A stretch of DNA of 64,000 bases from Bacillus sp. HMF5848 (GCF_003944835.1 NZ_RWIV01000001.1:1589501-1653500); one strand, 5' to 3'. Numbered from the stretch's first letter, positions 16,834 to 25,132 are shown. The notes: a model not told the origin generated them from the letters alone. Translations and numbers: made by a program.

Positions 16834-17844
16834 CTAAACTAGTAATTTTACAAGCATAAATCCAACAATCGATAATAAAACAGATCCAGCTAATCCAGCT
16901 GCTAATGGGCGTAAACCATACTTCTTTAATGTCTCCATTGAAATGTTTAAACCTAAACCTGCCATTGCCATCGCTAATAATGTATACGATGCTGTCATAA
17001 TTAAGTCAACGATTTGTTGACTAACAGGCACAAATGTATGGAATACACTTACAGCTAAGAATCCAACAATGAACCAAGGTATAGGAAGTTTTTGCTTTTC
17101 ACTAGACGTCGTAGAATCTGATTTATTGAAAAGTAAGCCAACTATAATAGCAACTGGTACTAATAACAGCACGCGTGTTAGTTTTGCCAACACTGCCATG
17201 TCAACAGCTTCAGCTCCTCCAGGTGCGGCTGCTGCGACAACATGTGCTACTTCGTGAAGGGTGGCTCCGGCAAATAAACCAAACTCGCTTGATGATAACC
17301 CTAAGAATGGGAACAATAAAGTATACATAATAGTAAAACCTGTACCAAGTACAGCAATCGTCGCAACACTTACAACAGTTTCCTCATCTTTAGCTTTCAT
17401 TTGTGCTGCAATGGCAACAATAGCGGCCGCTCCGCAAATCGCAGTTCCACAGGCAGTAAGGAGACTAACATTCCGGTCAACCTTTAACATCGTTGAAATG
17501 GCATATACAATGAGTAATGTAAAAACAATATTGACAACCGCAAGTACAATTACACTTGTACCACTGGCAGCAATATCTGATAAATTCAAACGGAAGCCAA
17601 GAAGAATGATACCTAGTCTTAATAATTTTTTAGATGCAAACGTAATTCCTGTATTTAAGTGAGTAGGAACTGGCAACGAAGCTTTTGTTGCCATTCCAAT
17701 TAAAATAGCAAGTACTAAAGGACCTACTACAGAAATGATTGGTAATTTAACAAGTAAGTTCGCAGCAATAGCAATAATGAATGTTAGAGCTATACCTTTT
17801 ATGAATGATTCCGAGCTTTTCTGCTCTAGAGGGCGTTCTGCCAA
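16834..17844 (-). CDS. YeiH/UPF0324 family membrane protein (putative sulfate exporter)
   Basis: 336 aa from a TTG at 17844 with AGGAGG 7 nt upstream; the longer frame to 17928 adds an unlikely N-terminus. About ten hydrophobic segments and glycine-rich motifs (CGTAICGAAAIVAIA; ATLHEVAHVVAA) are typical of UPF0324. The family is annotated as putative sulfate exporters, though direct proof is thin. It is divergently transcribed from a LysR gene, the arrangement usual for yeiH-type genes. Confidence 0.85.
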   Translation of the reverse strand: MAERPLEQKSSESFIKGIALTFIIAIAANLLVKLPIISVVGPLVLAILIGMATKASLPVPTHLNTGITFASKKLLRLGIILLGFRLNLSDIAASGTSVIVLAVVNIVFTLLIVYAISTMLKVDRNVSLLTACGTAICGAAAIVAIAAQMKAKDEETVVSVATIAVLGTGFTIMYTLLFPFLGLSSSEFGLFAGATLHEVAHVVAAAAPGGAEAVDMAVLAKLTRVLLLVPVAIIVGLLFNKSDSTTSSEKQKLPIPWFIVGFLAVSVFHTFVPVSQQIVDLIMTASYTLLAMAMAGLGLNISMETLKKYGLRPLAAGLAGSVLLSIVGFMLVKLLV

Positions 17845-17890
17845 TACAATTCCTCCTAATAATCTTGTATATATAATAATAAATACGATA

Positions 17891-17931
17891 CAATCATTAG
17901 TAAAATATAATATCGTAATATCAATCATTAG
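17891..17931. promoter_or_regulatory. Direct repeat in the yeiH/lysR intergenic region
   Basis: CAATCATTAG occurs at 17891-17900 and 17922-17931, 31 bp (three turns) apart, in the 113-bp divergent promoter region. The spacing and place suit contact by the LysR protein encoded next door; this is inference. Confidence 0.4.
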
Positions 17932-17957
17932 TTTTTTTAATGATAAGGGTGGTAAAT

Positions 17958-18830
17958 ATGCAATATGAGGCTTTGCGAACGTTTGTAACAGTAATTGAGG
18001 AGAAAAACTTCACAAAAGCTGCGGAAAAATTATATATTTCTCAACCAAGTGTTAGTTTGCACATTAAGCAGCTTGAGAAGGAATTCAAAACGGTGCTGCT
18101 CCATCGCTCACCTAAACATATAGAAGTCACTCCAAGCGGTGTTTTATTATATGAAAGAGCGAAGCAATTATTAGAGCTTTATGAAAAAACAAAGCTTGAG
18201 TTGCTAGATATAGATAAAAAAATACAAGGAACACTAAAAATTGCAGCTAGTTATACAGTAGGTGAATATGTACTGCCAAGGTTATTGGCAGATTTTCAAA
18301 GACAATATAATGATGTGACCTTTGATGTAACGATAGCTAACACAAAACAAGTGGTAGAGCAGACTAAGCTATATAAAGCAGATCTTGCCTTAATAGAGGG
18401 AAAAACAGACGATAAAGATTTAGTTATGATACCGTTTATGCGTGATGATATGGCAGTAGTTGTTTCATTAGAGCACCCGTTAGCTAATTTAGAAAGAATA
18501 TGTGTGGAGGACCTACACGATCAAAACTGGGTAATGCGTGAAGCCGGGTCTGGAACAAGAGAATTTCTTGAGCATATTCTTGTGTCCTATGGACTTAAAG
18601 CGAACAAGATGTACACTATTAGCAGTAATCAAGGGGTGAAAGAAGCAGTTAAAAACAACCTTGGCATTACAATATTGTCTTCTTTTGTTGTACAGGCAGA
18701 CGATAATGTTAAAAAAATTCTTGTTGAAGACATTTCATTATTGCGTAAATTTTCTATTCTTTACCCTGCTCATACTCGTCATAATAAAATCACACAGTTA
18801 TTTTTAGATTTACTCTTAGAAAGAGACTGA
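17958..18830 (+). CDS. LysR family transcriptional regulator (CysL/YeiE-like)
   Basis: 290 aa. The N-terminal winged helix has NFTKAAEKLYISQPSVSLHIKQLE-type sequence (residues 18-41). The C-terminal periplasmic-binding-like effector domain starts near residue 90. ATG 17958 is chosen on the AAGGGTGGT ribosome binding site rather than the upstream ATG at 17940. It probably activates the divergent yeiH-like gene, as CysL/YeiE relatives do. Confidence 0.9.
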   Translation: MQYEALRTFVTVIEEKNFTKAAEKLYISQPSVSLHIKQLEKEFKTVLLHRSPKHIEVTPSGVLLYERAKQLLELYEKTKLELLDIDKKIQGTLKIAASYTVGEYVLPRLLADFQRQYNDVTFDVTIANTKQVVEQTKLYKADLALIEGKTDDKDLVMIPFMRDDMAVVVSLEHPLANLERICVEDLHDQNWVMREAGSGTREFLEHILVSYGLKANKMYTISSNQGVKEAVKNNLGITILSSFVVQADDNVKKILVEDISLLRKFSILYPAHTRHNKITQLFLDLLLERD

Positions 18831-18851
18831 TCATAAAGATGAACAGTCTCT
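18822..18851 (+). terminator. Hairpin at the end of lysR
   Basis: AGAGACTG / CAGTCTCT (8 bp) spans the stop codon. Its T-run is poor, so it is a weak terminator at best. Confidence 0.45.
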
Positions 18852-18862
18852 TGAACAAATCT

Positions 18863-18988
18863 TTACTGTTTATGCGGGCTTGTTTTTTCAACCTTTTGAT
18901 TTTTCTTTTCTGTTAGCTCTGAAGAAAATTCATTTAAACTTTTAGAACTTTGTAATCCAGCTTTTGTTCCTCTGTTTCTTTTTGTCAA
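18863..18988 (-). CDS. Small basic hypothetical protein (41 aa)
   Basis: It starts at TTG 18988 with a strong AGGAGG 8 nt upstream: MTKRNRGTKAGLQSSKSLNE and onwards, ending KTSPHKQ. It is rich in Lys, Ser and Glu with no hydrophobic segment. The size and composition recall minor small acid-soluble spore proteins, but I cannot match it to a named one. The longer frame reported for this locus extends into non-coding leader. Confidence 0.55.
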   Translation of the reverse strand: MTKRNRGTKAGLQSSKSLNEFSSELTEKKNQKVEKTSPHKQ

Positions 18989-19482
18989 AAAATCAACCTC
19001 CTGTGGAAAAAATCTAGTAATTATCGAATATGTTATTGTTAGCTGCAGCACCTAGGTAGTCTCCAAAAAAACAGGAGTTATTAACATCGCTCTATCGTCA
19101 CTAAATGTCATGATTGATTTGAGACGTACCTTTTTGAAAATTTTACATAAGGTTCTCAGGGGCCAAAGGCTTTAGTATCGAGAACGGCCTAGGTCGTTAC
19201 TTGTGTTTTCAGGCCGGCTAAATACTTCTCACTACTGAAGAGTCCATATTTTTGGACATAGAACGTGACTACGTGGTGCTTACGCTTTTCTTATTTTACT
19301 CTTTTTGTCAAAATAAACTCATCTAATTGCCATTGACAACTGGTTGTTTTTTCCTTACATTACAATTGAAGCTAATTTTCTACATCAATATGCTGTTATC
19401 CTCTTTGTGAAAATTTAGTAGTTAAACGAAACAAATTTACTTGCTGATTCGTAGTAACATTTATTAAGAAAGGGATGATAAC
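18989..19482. other. Gene-free interval with hairpins, possible RNA
   Basis: No credible ORF in 494 bp. Several complementary pairs are visible: GTTCTC (19152-19157) with GAGAAC (19180-19185) enclosing GCC/GGC, GGCC (19186) with GGCC (19212), CTTC/GAAG near 19226-19240, and GTCCA (19242) with TGGAC (19253). The coding strand of any transcript is unclear. The last 80 bp is the leader of the next gene. Confidence 0.3.
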
Positions 19483-20004
19483 ATGACTAAAGGCAAAAGC
19501 CTGTTTGGCATTGTGTTGGTTGTTTTAGGAGTCATATTTTTATTAGATTCATCAGGTGTTGTGAATTTAGGGATTGATATTGAAAATCTAAATTTGATGA
19601 CGTATAGCTGGCCGTTTTTTCTTCTAGTTCCAGCAATCCTATTTCATGCAGGTTTCTTTTTATCAGGGATGAAAAAAAGCAATGCGGGTCTACTAGTACC
19701 TGGTGGTATTTTATTGACATTAAGTTTGTTGTTCTTCTTTGAAACATTTACAGGCTGGAGGTTTTCTGGTGTAACATGGCCAATATATATTTTAGCACCG
19801 GCTGTCGGGTTATTTGAGCTTTACATATTTGGGGGACGTGAAAAAGGACTTTTAATACCTGTTGGGATATTATCGTCCATTGGTGTTTTTTTTCTACTGC
19901 AGAACATTTTTATTGAAATGATGGAATTTTGGCCAATCATTTTAGTGCTCGGTGGATTGTTTCTCTTACTTGGAAGAAACAAAGAAGAAAAGATTTCAAA
20001 ATAA
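19483..20004 (+). CDS. LiaF/LiaI-like transmembrane protein (DUF5668-type)
   Basis: 173 aa, nearly all hydrophobic, with five membrane segments arranged as repeated GxxL(V)PGGI / LLIPVGIL / WPIILVLGGL units, the pattern of the LiaF N-terminal transmembrane region. It ends in a charged tail (GRNKEEKISK). The role is unknown; related proteins modulate envelope-stress sensors. The ATG has AAGAAAGGG upstream, and a small terminator hairpin follows. Confidence 0.7.
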   Translation: MTKGKSLFGIVLVVLGVIFLLDSSGVVNLGIDIENLNLMTYSWPFFLLVPAILFHAGFFLSGMKKSNAGLLVPGGILLTLSLLFFFETFTGWRFSGVTWPIYILAPAVGLFELYIFGGREKGLLIPVGILSSIGVFFLLQNIFIEMMEFWPIILVLGGLFLLLGRNKEEKISK

Positions 20005-20012
20005 CATAGCAT

Positions 20013-20040
20013 GTCGTCAACTAAAGTTGGCGACTTTCTT
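20013..20040 (+). terminator. Terminator hairpin
   Basis: GTCGTCAACT pairs with AGTTGGCGAC (20013-20034, with G-T pair) and is followed by TTTCTT. Confidence 0.7.
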
Positions 20041-20081
20041 ATTTTATGTCTCTGTTAAAGGTGAGTGTTGATTTTTTAATA

Positions 20082-20276
20082 TTGTTGATAGCAGCGAAAT
20101 GCGCGATAGAAGACGAAAGACTAAGAGCGCCACATCCTGTAGCAACGTCTTTCTGACCCGCATCGTGCGGGCCTCAGCGGGATGTAGTGGCAGGCGTGAG
20201 ACCCCGCATGCGCATGCGCAGAGGAGGCTTACGGCCACCCCGCGGAAAGCGAGCGCAATGTAGCGAAAATCAACAA
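20082..20276 (-). repeat. MITE-like repeat, copy 3 (full length, inverted)
   Basis: About 195 bp in opposite orientation to copy 1. Its terminal inverted repeats are TTGTTGATAGCAGCGAAATG at the left edge and, inverted, TTGTTGATTTTCGCTACATT at the right edge (about 20251-20276). It shares with copy 1 the CCGCGGGGTGGCCGT and GGGGTCTCACGCCTGCCACT blocks; the middle has diverged. It lies downstream of two convergent genes. Confidence 0.8.
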
Positions 20277-20301
20277 CAAAGTTTAACAGAGCTTATTTTA
20301 T

Positions 20302-20336
20302 AAAAAAAGAGGTACCAGCATCTAACTAGTACCTCA
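20302..20336 (-). terminator. phoU terminator
   Basis: GAGGTAC (20309-20315) pairs with GTACCTC (20329-20335); the minus-strand product then runs into seven Ts. Confidence 0.82.
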
Positions 20337-20342
20337 AAATAT

Positions 20343-20999
20343 TTATAAGTTCAAATCAAATCGCTCGCCTTTTACTAAATAAAGAATGTTCTCTGAAATA
20401 TTTGTCACATGATCAGCTGCTCGTTCTAAATAACGCGCCACAAAAGCAAGTTGTGTAATTTGATTCACATGCTCAGGTTTATTTACAGCTTCATTCATTA
20501 GTTCATCAACAACAATGCGCATTAAATTATCAACTTCATCATCCCGTTTAGCTATTTGGTGCGCTGAAGCTGTGTCCTCGTTATGAAATGCTAACAGAGC
20601 ATCACTAAGCATAGAAAGTGTGATATCTGCCATCTCTGGAATATGTAATAATGGTTTTACTAATGGCTCCTCTATAAATTTGACTGATTTTGATACGTTA
20701 ACCGCTAAGTCTGCTATACGCTCTATATCAGAGGATATTTTTAATGCGACAATTACTTTCCGTAAGTCATGTGCAACTGGTTGTTCTTTTAAAATTGTCG
20801 AGATAGCCAACTCGTTAATATCTTTTTCTATTTCATTAATATGTTGGTCATTATCAATAACTTTTTGAGCTAGATTTTTATCTAGTGTTTTTAATGACTC
20901 AACAGATTGACTAAGCGCGTTATTAGCTTGCTCTGCCATATTTTCGATTTTCTCTGTCAGTTTTAATAATGATTTGTCAAAATGTGAACGTGTTGCCAT
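20343..20999 (-). CDS. phoU: PhoU, phosphate transport regulator
   Basis: 218 aa, two tandem three-helix PhoU repeats with the metal-site ExxxD patterns (DIERIADLAVN near residue 92 and YLERAADHVTNI near residue 191). PhoU couples the Pst phosphate importer to the PhoR kinase and represses the Pho response. No pst or phoPR gene is adjacent, so it stands alone here with its own terminator. The ATG at 20999 is preceded by GGTGAT. Confidence 0.93.
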   Translation of the reverse strand: MATRSHFDKSLLKLTEKIENMAEQANNALSQSVESLKTLDKNLAQKVIDNDQHINEIEKDINELAISTILKEQPVAHDLRKVIVALKISSDIERIADLAVNVSKSVKFIEEPLVKPLLHIPEMADITLSMLSDALLAFHNEDTASAHQIAKRDDEVDNLMRIVVDELMNEAVNKPEHVNQITQLAFVARYLERAADHVTNISENILYLVKGERFDLNL

Positions 21000-21090
21000 G
21001 TTTAACCATCACCTATCTTTACTTTGTATGTGTTATATAGTATCACATTTAAGACATGTTTTTTATACAATTTTTCCATAGTTAATACGT

Positions 21091-21136
21091 AAAAAAATAA
21101 CACTGCTTTATAGAAGGTAATAGAGCAGTGTTATTT
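21091..21136 (-). terminator. Terminator of the DUF2187 gene
   Basis: AATAACACTGCT (21095-21106) pairs perfectly with AGCAGTGTTATT (21124-21135); the minus-strand side continues in a T-run. Confidence 0.8.
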
Positions 21137-21217
21137 ATATTTTGAAATACTATAACTTTATTAAAAAGTTGAACAATTAAGCGCTTGCAATTAAGAAGGA
21201 CTAATTAAAAAAATCGG

Positions 21218-21397
21218 TTATTCTCCAACAACCTTGTAATTTTTATGATTTACAACAGTCCGTTGTTCTAGGTCAAGCTCTTTATAATTTTGCATAAATG
21301 TTAGGTCTACGATGACAGAGTTTTCGTTTACTTTTTCAACGACTCCTCTTAAACCTTCTTTAAATTCTATAATATTCCCCACTTGTGCTTTTTTCAT
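21218..21397 (-). CDS. DUF2187 family small protein (YkvS-like)
   Basis: 59 aa starting MKKAQVGNIIEFKEGL and containing VNENSVIVDLT and the end VNHKNYKVVGE. This matches the Bacillales DUF2187/YkvS family, a KOW-like small beta protein of unknown role. GGAGAGAGG lies just upstream of the ATG. Its leader overlaps the leader region of the divergent patatin gene. It is shorter than 60 codons, so simple ORF cut-offs miss it. Confidence 0.85.
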   Translation of the reverse strand: MKKAQVGNIIEFKEGLRGVVEKVNENSVIVDLTFMQNYKELDLEQRTVVNHKNYKVVGE

Positions 21398-21546
21398 GTC
21401 CTCTCTCCTTCAAATTTTCTGGAAAAAAAGTTATTATGAATATATTGCCTTATATTTCCCATTTCGTAAAGGCTTTCTTTATAAATTGTATGAAAAATGT
21501 CGAAAAAATGAGACTTAGATTAGCAATGAGAGGAGAGGCGTATGAC

Positions 21547-22413
21547 ATGTCTGCTGGATTAGTACTAGAAGGTGGCGGTATGCGTGGTGTTTATACAGCT
21601 GGAGTCCTTGAATTTTTCATGGATAATAATCTATATTTCCCATATGTTATTGGTATGAGTGCGGGGGCTTGTGTAGCAGCTTCTTATATTTCACAGCAAA
21701 AAGGGCGAAATAAAATCGTCAATATAGAATACTGTAATCATCCAAACTATATTTCATTTAAAAACATCATTAAGCATCGACAAGTATTTGGTATGGATTT
21801 TATTTTCGATGAAATCCCCAAAAAATTAGTACCATTTGATTTTTCTGCATTTCGAAAATCGCCGCAGCGTTTTGTTGTCGGTGCTACCGATTGTATAACG
21901 GGAAATCCTGTATATTATGAGAAAAAGGACATCGGAGACGATATAACAACTATCTTACGAGCATCTAGCTCTTTACCATACATGGCACCTATGATTAGTT
22001 ATGGAGATAGAGTACTGCTAGATGGGGGGATTGCAGACCCTTTACCAATAAAAAAAGCCGAGCAGGATGGTTATACAAAAAATGTAGTGATATTGACAAG
22101 GAATGGTGGTTATCGTAAGGAAAAAACGAAGCTGTCGTGGTTATACAAACAATCATTTAAGGATTATCCTGGACTGCTACATTCACTCGTAAATAGACAC
22201 CATTTATACAATGATGTAATGGACTATATAGAAGAACAAGAGGCCCGAGGAAATGTAATTATTATTCGTCCACAAAAGCCTTTAGAGGTAAGTCGTGTAG
22301 AAAGAAATCCGCAAAAATTGTTGAAGCTTTATGAAGACGGATACCAAGACGCTAAGGACACCTTTCAAAAGATTAGTGCATGGTTGCCTGAAGAAATCGT
22401 ACAAAATAGGTAG
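21547..22413 (+). CDS. Patatin-like phospholipase family protein
   Basis: 288 aa. The patatin signature is complete: oxyanion GGGMRG (about residues 9-14), nucleophile elbow GMSAG (Ser near residue 38) and the DGG catalytic aspartate (LLDGGIADPLP). It is expected to hydrolyse acyl esters of lipids; the substrate is not known. It resembles E. coli YjjU. The frame opens at 21385, but ATG 21547 has AGGAGAGG 8 nt upstream and gives the family N-terminus MSAGLVLEGGG. Confidence 0.88.
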   Translation: MSAGLVLEGGGMRGVYTAGVLEFFMDNNLYFPYVIGMSAGACVAASYISQQKGRNKIVNIEYCNHPNYISFKNIIKHRQVFGMDFIFDEIPKKLVPFDFSAFRKSPQRFVVGATDCITGNPVYYEKKDIGDDITTILRASSSLPYMAPMISYGDRVLLDGGIADPLPIKKAEQDGYTKNVVILTRNGGYRKEKTKLSWLYKQSFKDYPGLLHSLVNRHHLYNDVMDYIEEQEARGNVIIIRPQKPLEVSRVERNPQKLLKLYEDGYQDAKDTFQKISAWLPEEIVQNR

Positions 22414-22448
22414 AACGTCTTGTACAAACTAAGATCGTTTGAATATTG

Positions 22449-22546
22449 TATAATTGCAGGAGTGGAGGCACCTTGCAATATAGTTCAGCGTAAATAGTAG
22501 GAAGTATCCCCTCCTTTTTCTACATGAGCCTCCCATGTAGTTTTTT
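22449..22546 (+). ncRNA. Candidate C-rich small RNA (anti-Shine-Dalgarno type)
   Basis: TATAAT (22449-22454) is followed by about 90 nt without an ORF, containing a single-stranded tract TATCCCCTCCTTTTT (22506-22520). It ends in a perfect terminator (CTACATG 22520-22526 / CATGTAG 22534-22540, then T6) whose loop is AGCCTCC. Exposed CCTCC tracts that can pair to ribosome binding sites are typical of regulatory RNAs in Firmicutes. No good -35 was found. It could instead be the tail of the patatin mRNA. Confidence 0.4.
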
Positions 22547-22690
22547 CGTAGTTTTATTAAATTAGAACCATTTCACCTTTGCTAATGGTGTGCTTGTATT
22601 TACTGTTTTTTTTGAACAAACGGTTTTTACAAATCGTAAGTTGTAATGCTGATGTATACTTTTCGTATTTTTAATAAAAGGAGAATTTGT

Positions 22691-22885
22691 ATGGATGAAG
22701 AAACAATTCAATCAAAATTAGACGAACTTCGTGACGGGAAAATTAAACAATTACATGTAACAAAAGATGAATTTATGATGTACAGGAAATATATCGTAAA
22801 TAGAAGTGATTTTAAGCATTTTCGTGGTATTGCTCAGCACGGCGGGAATGTACTGTATGAGTATTCAGAAACACCTAGAAGTTAA
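22691..22885 (+). CDS. Conserved small hypothetical protein (64 aa)
   Basis: ATG 22691 with AAAAGGAG upstream; the sequence begins MDEETIQSKLDELRDGKIKQ and contains KDEFMMYRKYIVNRSDFKHFRG. It is soluble and charged, mostly helical. It reads like a small Bacillales-type protein but I do not recognise a named family. It is 24 nt upstream of the SDR gene and may be cotranscribed with it. Confidence 0.65.
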   Translation: MDEETIQSKLDELRDGKIKQLHVTKDEFMMYRKYIVNRSDFKHFRGIAQHGGNVLYEYSETPRS

Positions 22886-22909
22886 CTTTAAACAAGGGAG
22901 GGATGTATC

Positions 22910-23650
22910 ATGTTTCACGGACTAACTGTTATTGTTACTGGAGCGGCGAACGGTATAGGTAAGGAAATCGCGGTTGCATATGTTCGTGCTGGTGCGAATG
23001 TTGTCATTGCAGATGTTGACGAACAAAAAGGGAAACAGCTTACAAAAGAGTTAGCAAGTAAAAATGTAGTTTTTATTAAGACTGATGTTAAACTCCCTAA
23101 TGATATTAATAATTTAATGGAGCAAGCAAAAGAATTATTTGGTACTATACATATTTTAATTAATAATGCTGGTGTTTCACGCTGGAAACATCCGTATGAT
23201 TTAACTGTTGAAGAATGGGATGACATATTAAATACAAATTTACGAAGCGTCTTTTTAGCATCACGTGAAGCAGCTAAACATATGGAGAAAAATGAAAAGG
23301 GTGGGTCTATTATTAATATTGCTTCAACCCGAGCAATCATGTCTGAAAAAAACACAGAAGCTTATGCAGCGTCAAAGGGTGGCATAGTTTCGTTGACACA
23401 TGCTCTCGCCATTTCATTCGGTGAAAAACGTATAAAAGTCAATGCTATTAGCCCTGGTTGGATAGAGGTTGGAGACTATAGCAAATTAAGACATGTTGAC
23501 CATAGTCAGCATCCTGCACAAAGAGTAGGACAACCTTCAGACATTGCTAAGGCGTGTTTGTATTTAACAGCCCCAGATAATAATTTTATAACAGGGACTA
23601 ATTTAGTGATTGATGGAGGTATGACAAAAAAGATGATTTATGAAGAGTAA
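22910..23650 (+). CDS. SDR family oxidoreductase
   Basis: 246 aa classical short-chain dehydrogenase. Cofactor motif TGAANGIG (residues 9-16), NNAG (about residues 84-87), the catalytic Ser region (NIASTRAI), YxxxK (YAASK near residue 150) and the C-terminal TGTNLVIDGGM. The acidic ADVD after beta-2 suggests NAD(H) preference. The substrate is unknown. AAGGGAGGGATG sits upstream of the ATG. Confidence 0.9.
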   Translation: MFHGLTVIVTGAANGIGKEIAVAYVRAGANVVIADVDEQKGKQLTKELASKNVVFIKTDVKLPNDINNLMEQAKELFGTIHILINNAGVSRWKHPYDLTVEEWDDILNTNLRSVFLASREAAKHMEKNEKGGSIINIASTRAIMSEKNTEAYAASKGGIVSLTHALAISFGEKRIKVNAISPGWIEVGDYSKLRHVDHSQHPAQRVGQPSDIAKACLYLTAPDNNFITGTNLVIDGGMTKKMIYEE

Positions 23651-23854
23651 ACTCCATAATAAAAATGAGCAGGTGTGTGAAGCTGGAAAATGAATGAAAC
23701 CTCATAAGGGGTATAGTACACAAGACTCAGTGATGCGTGCAGCTAACGATTAACATGCAGATCTATTATTAATTTGGAGGTTGCAGCCCTTTTGATGATA
23801 ACAAAGGATAATTCACTAAGTATGTTCTTAGCATATGATATGTCAGTTTGATAG

Positions 23855-23892
23855 AAAAAGGGCGGTAAGACATGGTCTTAGCGCCCTTTTTT
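23855..23892 (+). terminator. Strong Rho-independent terminator
   Basis: AAAAAGGGCG pairs with CGCCCTTTTT and an inner TAAGAC/GTCTTA extends the stem over an ATG loop; a T-run follows. It lies 205 nt after the SDR stop. Confidence 0.88.
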
Positions 23893-24101
23893 CGAGATAT
23901 AAAGATAGAACAGAATATTGTACTTTGGTTAAGGTTAATGTCTAGCATCTTGGCATAAAAAGAGTCATCTATTATTAAAGGAGAAATTGGAAAAGAGATA
24001 ATCTTACACACCGATACTTTTCGTTGTTTAGTAAAAGGTAGGCGGGAATTTTGCTTTTTTGAAAGATTCTTTGTATCTTTAAGTATATAAAAAACGTTTT
24101 T

Positions 24102-24131
24102 TTGTACAAAAGTTATACAATATGTTAATAT
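24102..24131 (+). promoter_or_regulatory. Probable folE promoter
   Basis: TTGTAC (24102-24107), 18-bp spacer, TAATAT (24126-24131), about 45 nt before the folE start. Confidence 0.5.
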
Positions 24132-24174
24132 CTATTATACAAATGTTGAACAACGCGAAAAGGGGCGTGAAGTA

Positions 24175-24777
24175 ATGATTTCTTCAACTACAAAGATAAA
24201 GAAAGACAGCATAATAGATCCTATGGAGCAACACTTTTATGATGTTATACGATTGATTGGTGAGGACCCTGAACGTGAGGGCTTGGTTGAGACTCCTAAA
24301 CGTATTGCCAAAATGTATCGTGAAATATTTAGTGGTTTACATGAAAACCCAGAAGAAGTACTAGCAAAGACTTTCCCTTCAGAGGGAACTAAGGACCTTG
24401 TTGTCGTTCAAGATATACCATTCTATAGTGTTTGTGAGCATCACTTTGTACCATTTTACGGGAAGGTTCATATCGGATATATACCAAACGAACGAATCGT
24501 TGGTTTAAGTAAGTTTGCAAGATTAGTAGATGTTTTTGCAAAGAGACCACAGGTCCAAGAACGAATTACAAATGAAATGGTGAACACCATCCAAAAGGTT
24601 GTAGACCCACAAGGCGTTATTTGCATGGTAGAGGCTGAACATATGTGTATGACGATGAGGGGAATCAAAAAGCCTGGTAGCTTAACAAGGACTATCGCCA
24701 AAAGCGGTGTGTTTGAGGATGACCCAAATAACGTATTAGAAAATCGCTTTTTCAGCTTGGTAAATAAAAATTCGTAA
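24175..24777 (+). CDS. folE: GTP cyclohydrolase I
   Basis: 200 aa. Converts GTP to dihydroneopterin triphosphate, the first step of folate and also of queuosine precursor synthesis. The zinc/active-site motifs are VCEHH (about residues 86-90), HIGYIP, and EHMCMTMRGIKKPGS (about residues 154-168). It stands alone with its own promoter and terminator, unlike the mtrA-mtrB or folate-operon settings. queC and queF lie 4.5 kb downstream, so its product could feed either pathway. Confidence 0.96.
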   Translation: MISSTTKIKKDSIIDPMEQHFYDVIRLIGEDPEREGLVETPKRIAKMYREIFSGLHENPEEVLAKTFPSEGTKDLVVVQDIPFYSVCEHHFVPFYGKVHIGYIPNERIVGLSKFARLVDVFAKRPQVQERITNEMVNTIQKVVDPQGVICMVEAEHMCMTMRGIKKPGSLTRTIAKSGVFEDDPNNVLENRFFSLVNKNS

Positions 24778-24787
24778 AAATTGTTTG

Positions 24788-24814
24788 AAGTGCCTAAGCT
24801 TAGGCGCTTTTTTT
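24788..24814 (+). terminator. folE terminator
   Basis: AAGTGCCTA / TAGGCGCTT with loop AGCT, then a T-run. Confidence 0.85.
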
Positions 24815-25132
24815 TATGTAACATAGTTTATAACTCTGAACGTAAGTCAGTGTCTAGCTCTAGGTGCCAACCTGTGGCAGAGTATTACACCAAAAGGGAG
24901 GAGTCGCACGTGGAATTTTATAAAAGCTGTGGGTGTCATCTAGTATATAAGAATATAAAAGTGTAAGTACAATAACAACTAGCACAAAAGGAATGAAATT
25001 AGAATGGTACGTCAAGAGTGGCGATATAACCGGTACTGTTATGTATTTAAAAAATAAAAACATTGAATGGATTCATAAGTTAAGGCATAATATGTTTTGT
25101 TCGGTAATCGAAATAGTAATGAGGTGTCATCA
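24815..25132 (+). other. Gap before rarD, no firm gene
   Basis: About 320 bp. It contains a possible 18-codon peptide (24910-24966), a weak frame from 24993 that would run into rarD out of phase, and the string GTCAGTGTCTAGCTCTAGGT (24846-24865). That string resembles a short dispersed repeat common in Bacillaceae intergenic DNA (recalled, not checked). Confidence 0.4.
24910..24966 (+). CDS. Possible 18-aa cysteine-containing peptide
   Basis: A GTG start with a strong AAAGGGAGGAG 7 nt upstream opens MEFYKSCGCHLVYKNIKV and stops at 24966. The excellent ribosome binding site is the main argument; the shortness is the main argument against. A leader peptide or chance are both possible. Confidence 0.25.
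   Translation: MEFYKSCGCHLVYKNIKV

Larger units (their letters stand above)
23651..24174 (+). other. Gene-free interval with strong terminator and folE leader
   Basis: 524 bp without a convincing ORF. The main feature is the terminator at 23855-23892. Roughly 200 nt precede it with no coding content, so either a long 3' untranslated region of the SDR gene or a separate small RNA ends there. The last 80 bp hold the folE promoter. Confidence 0.5.
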
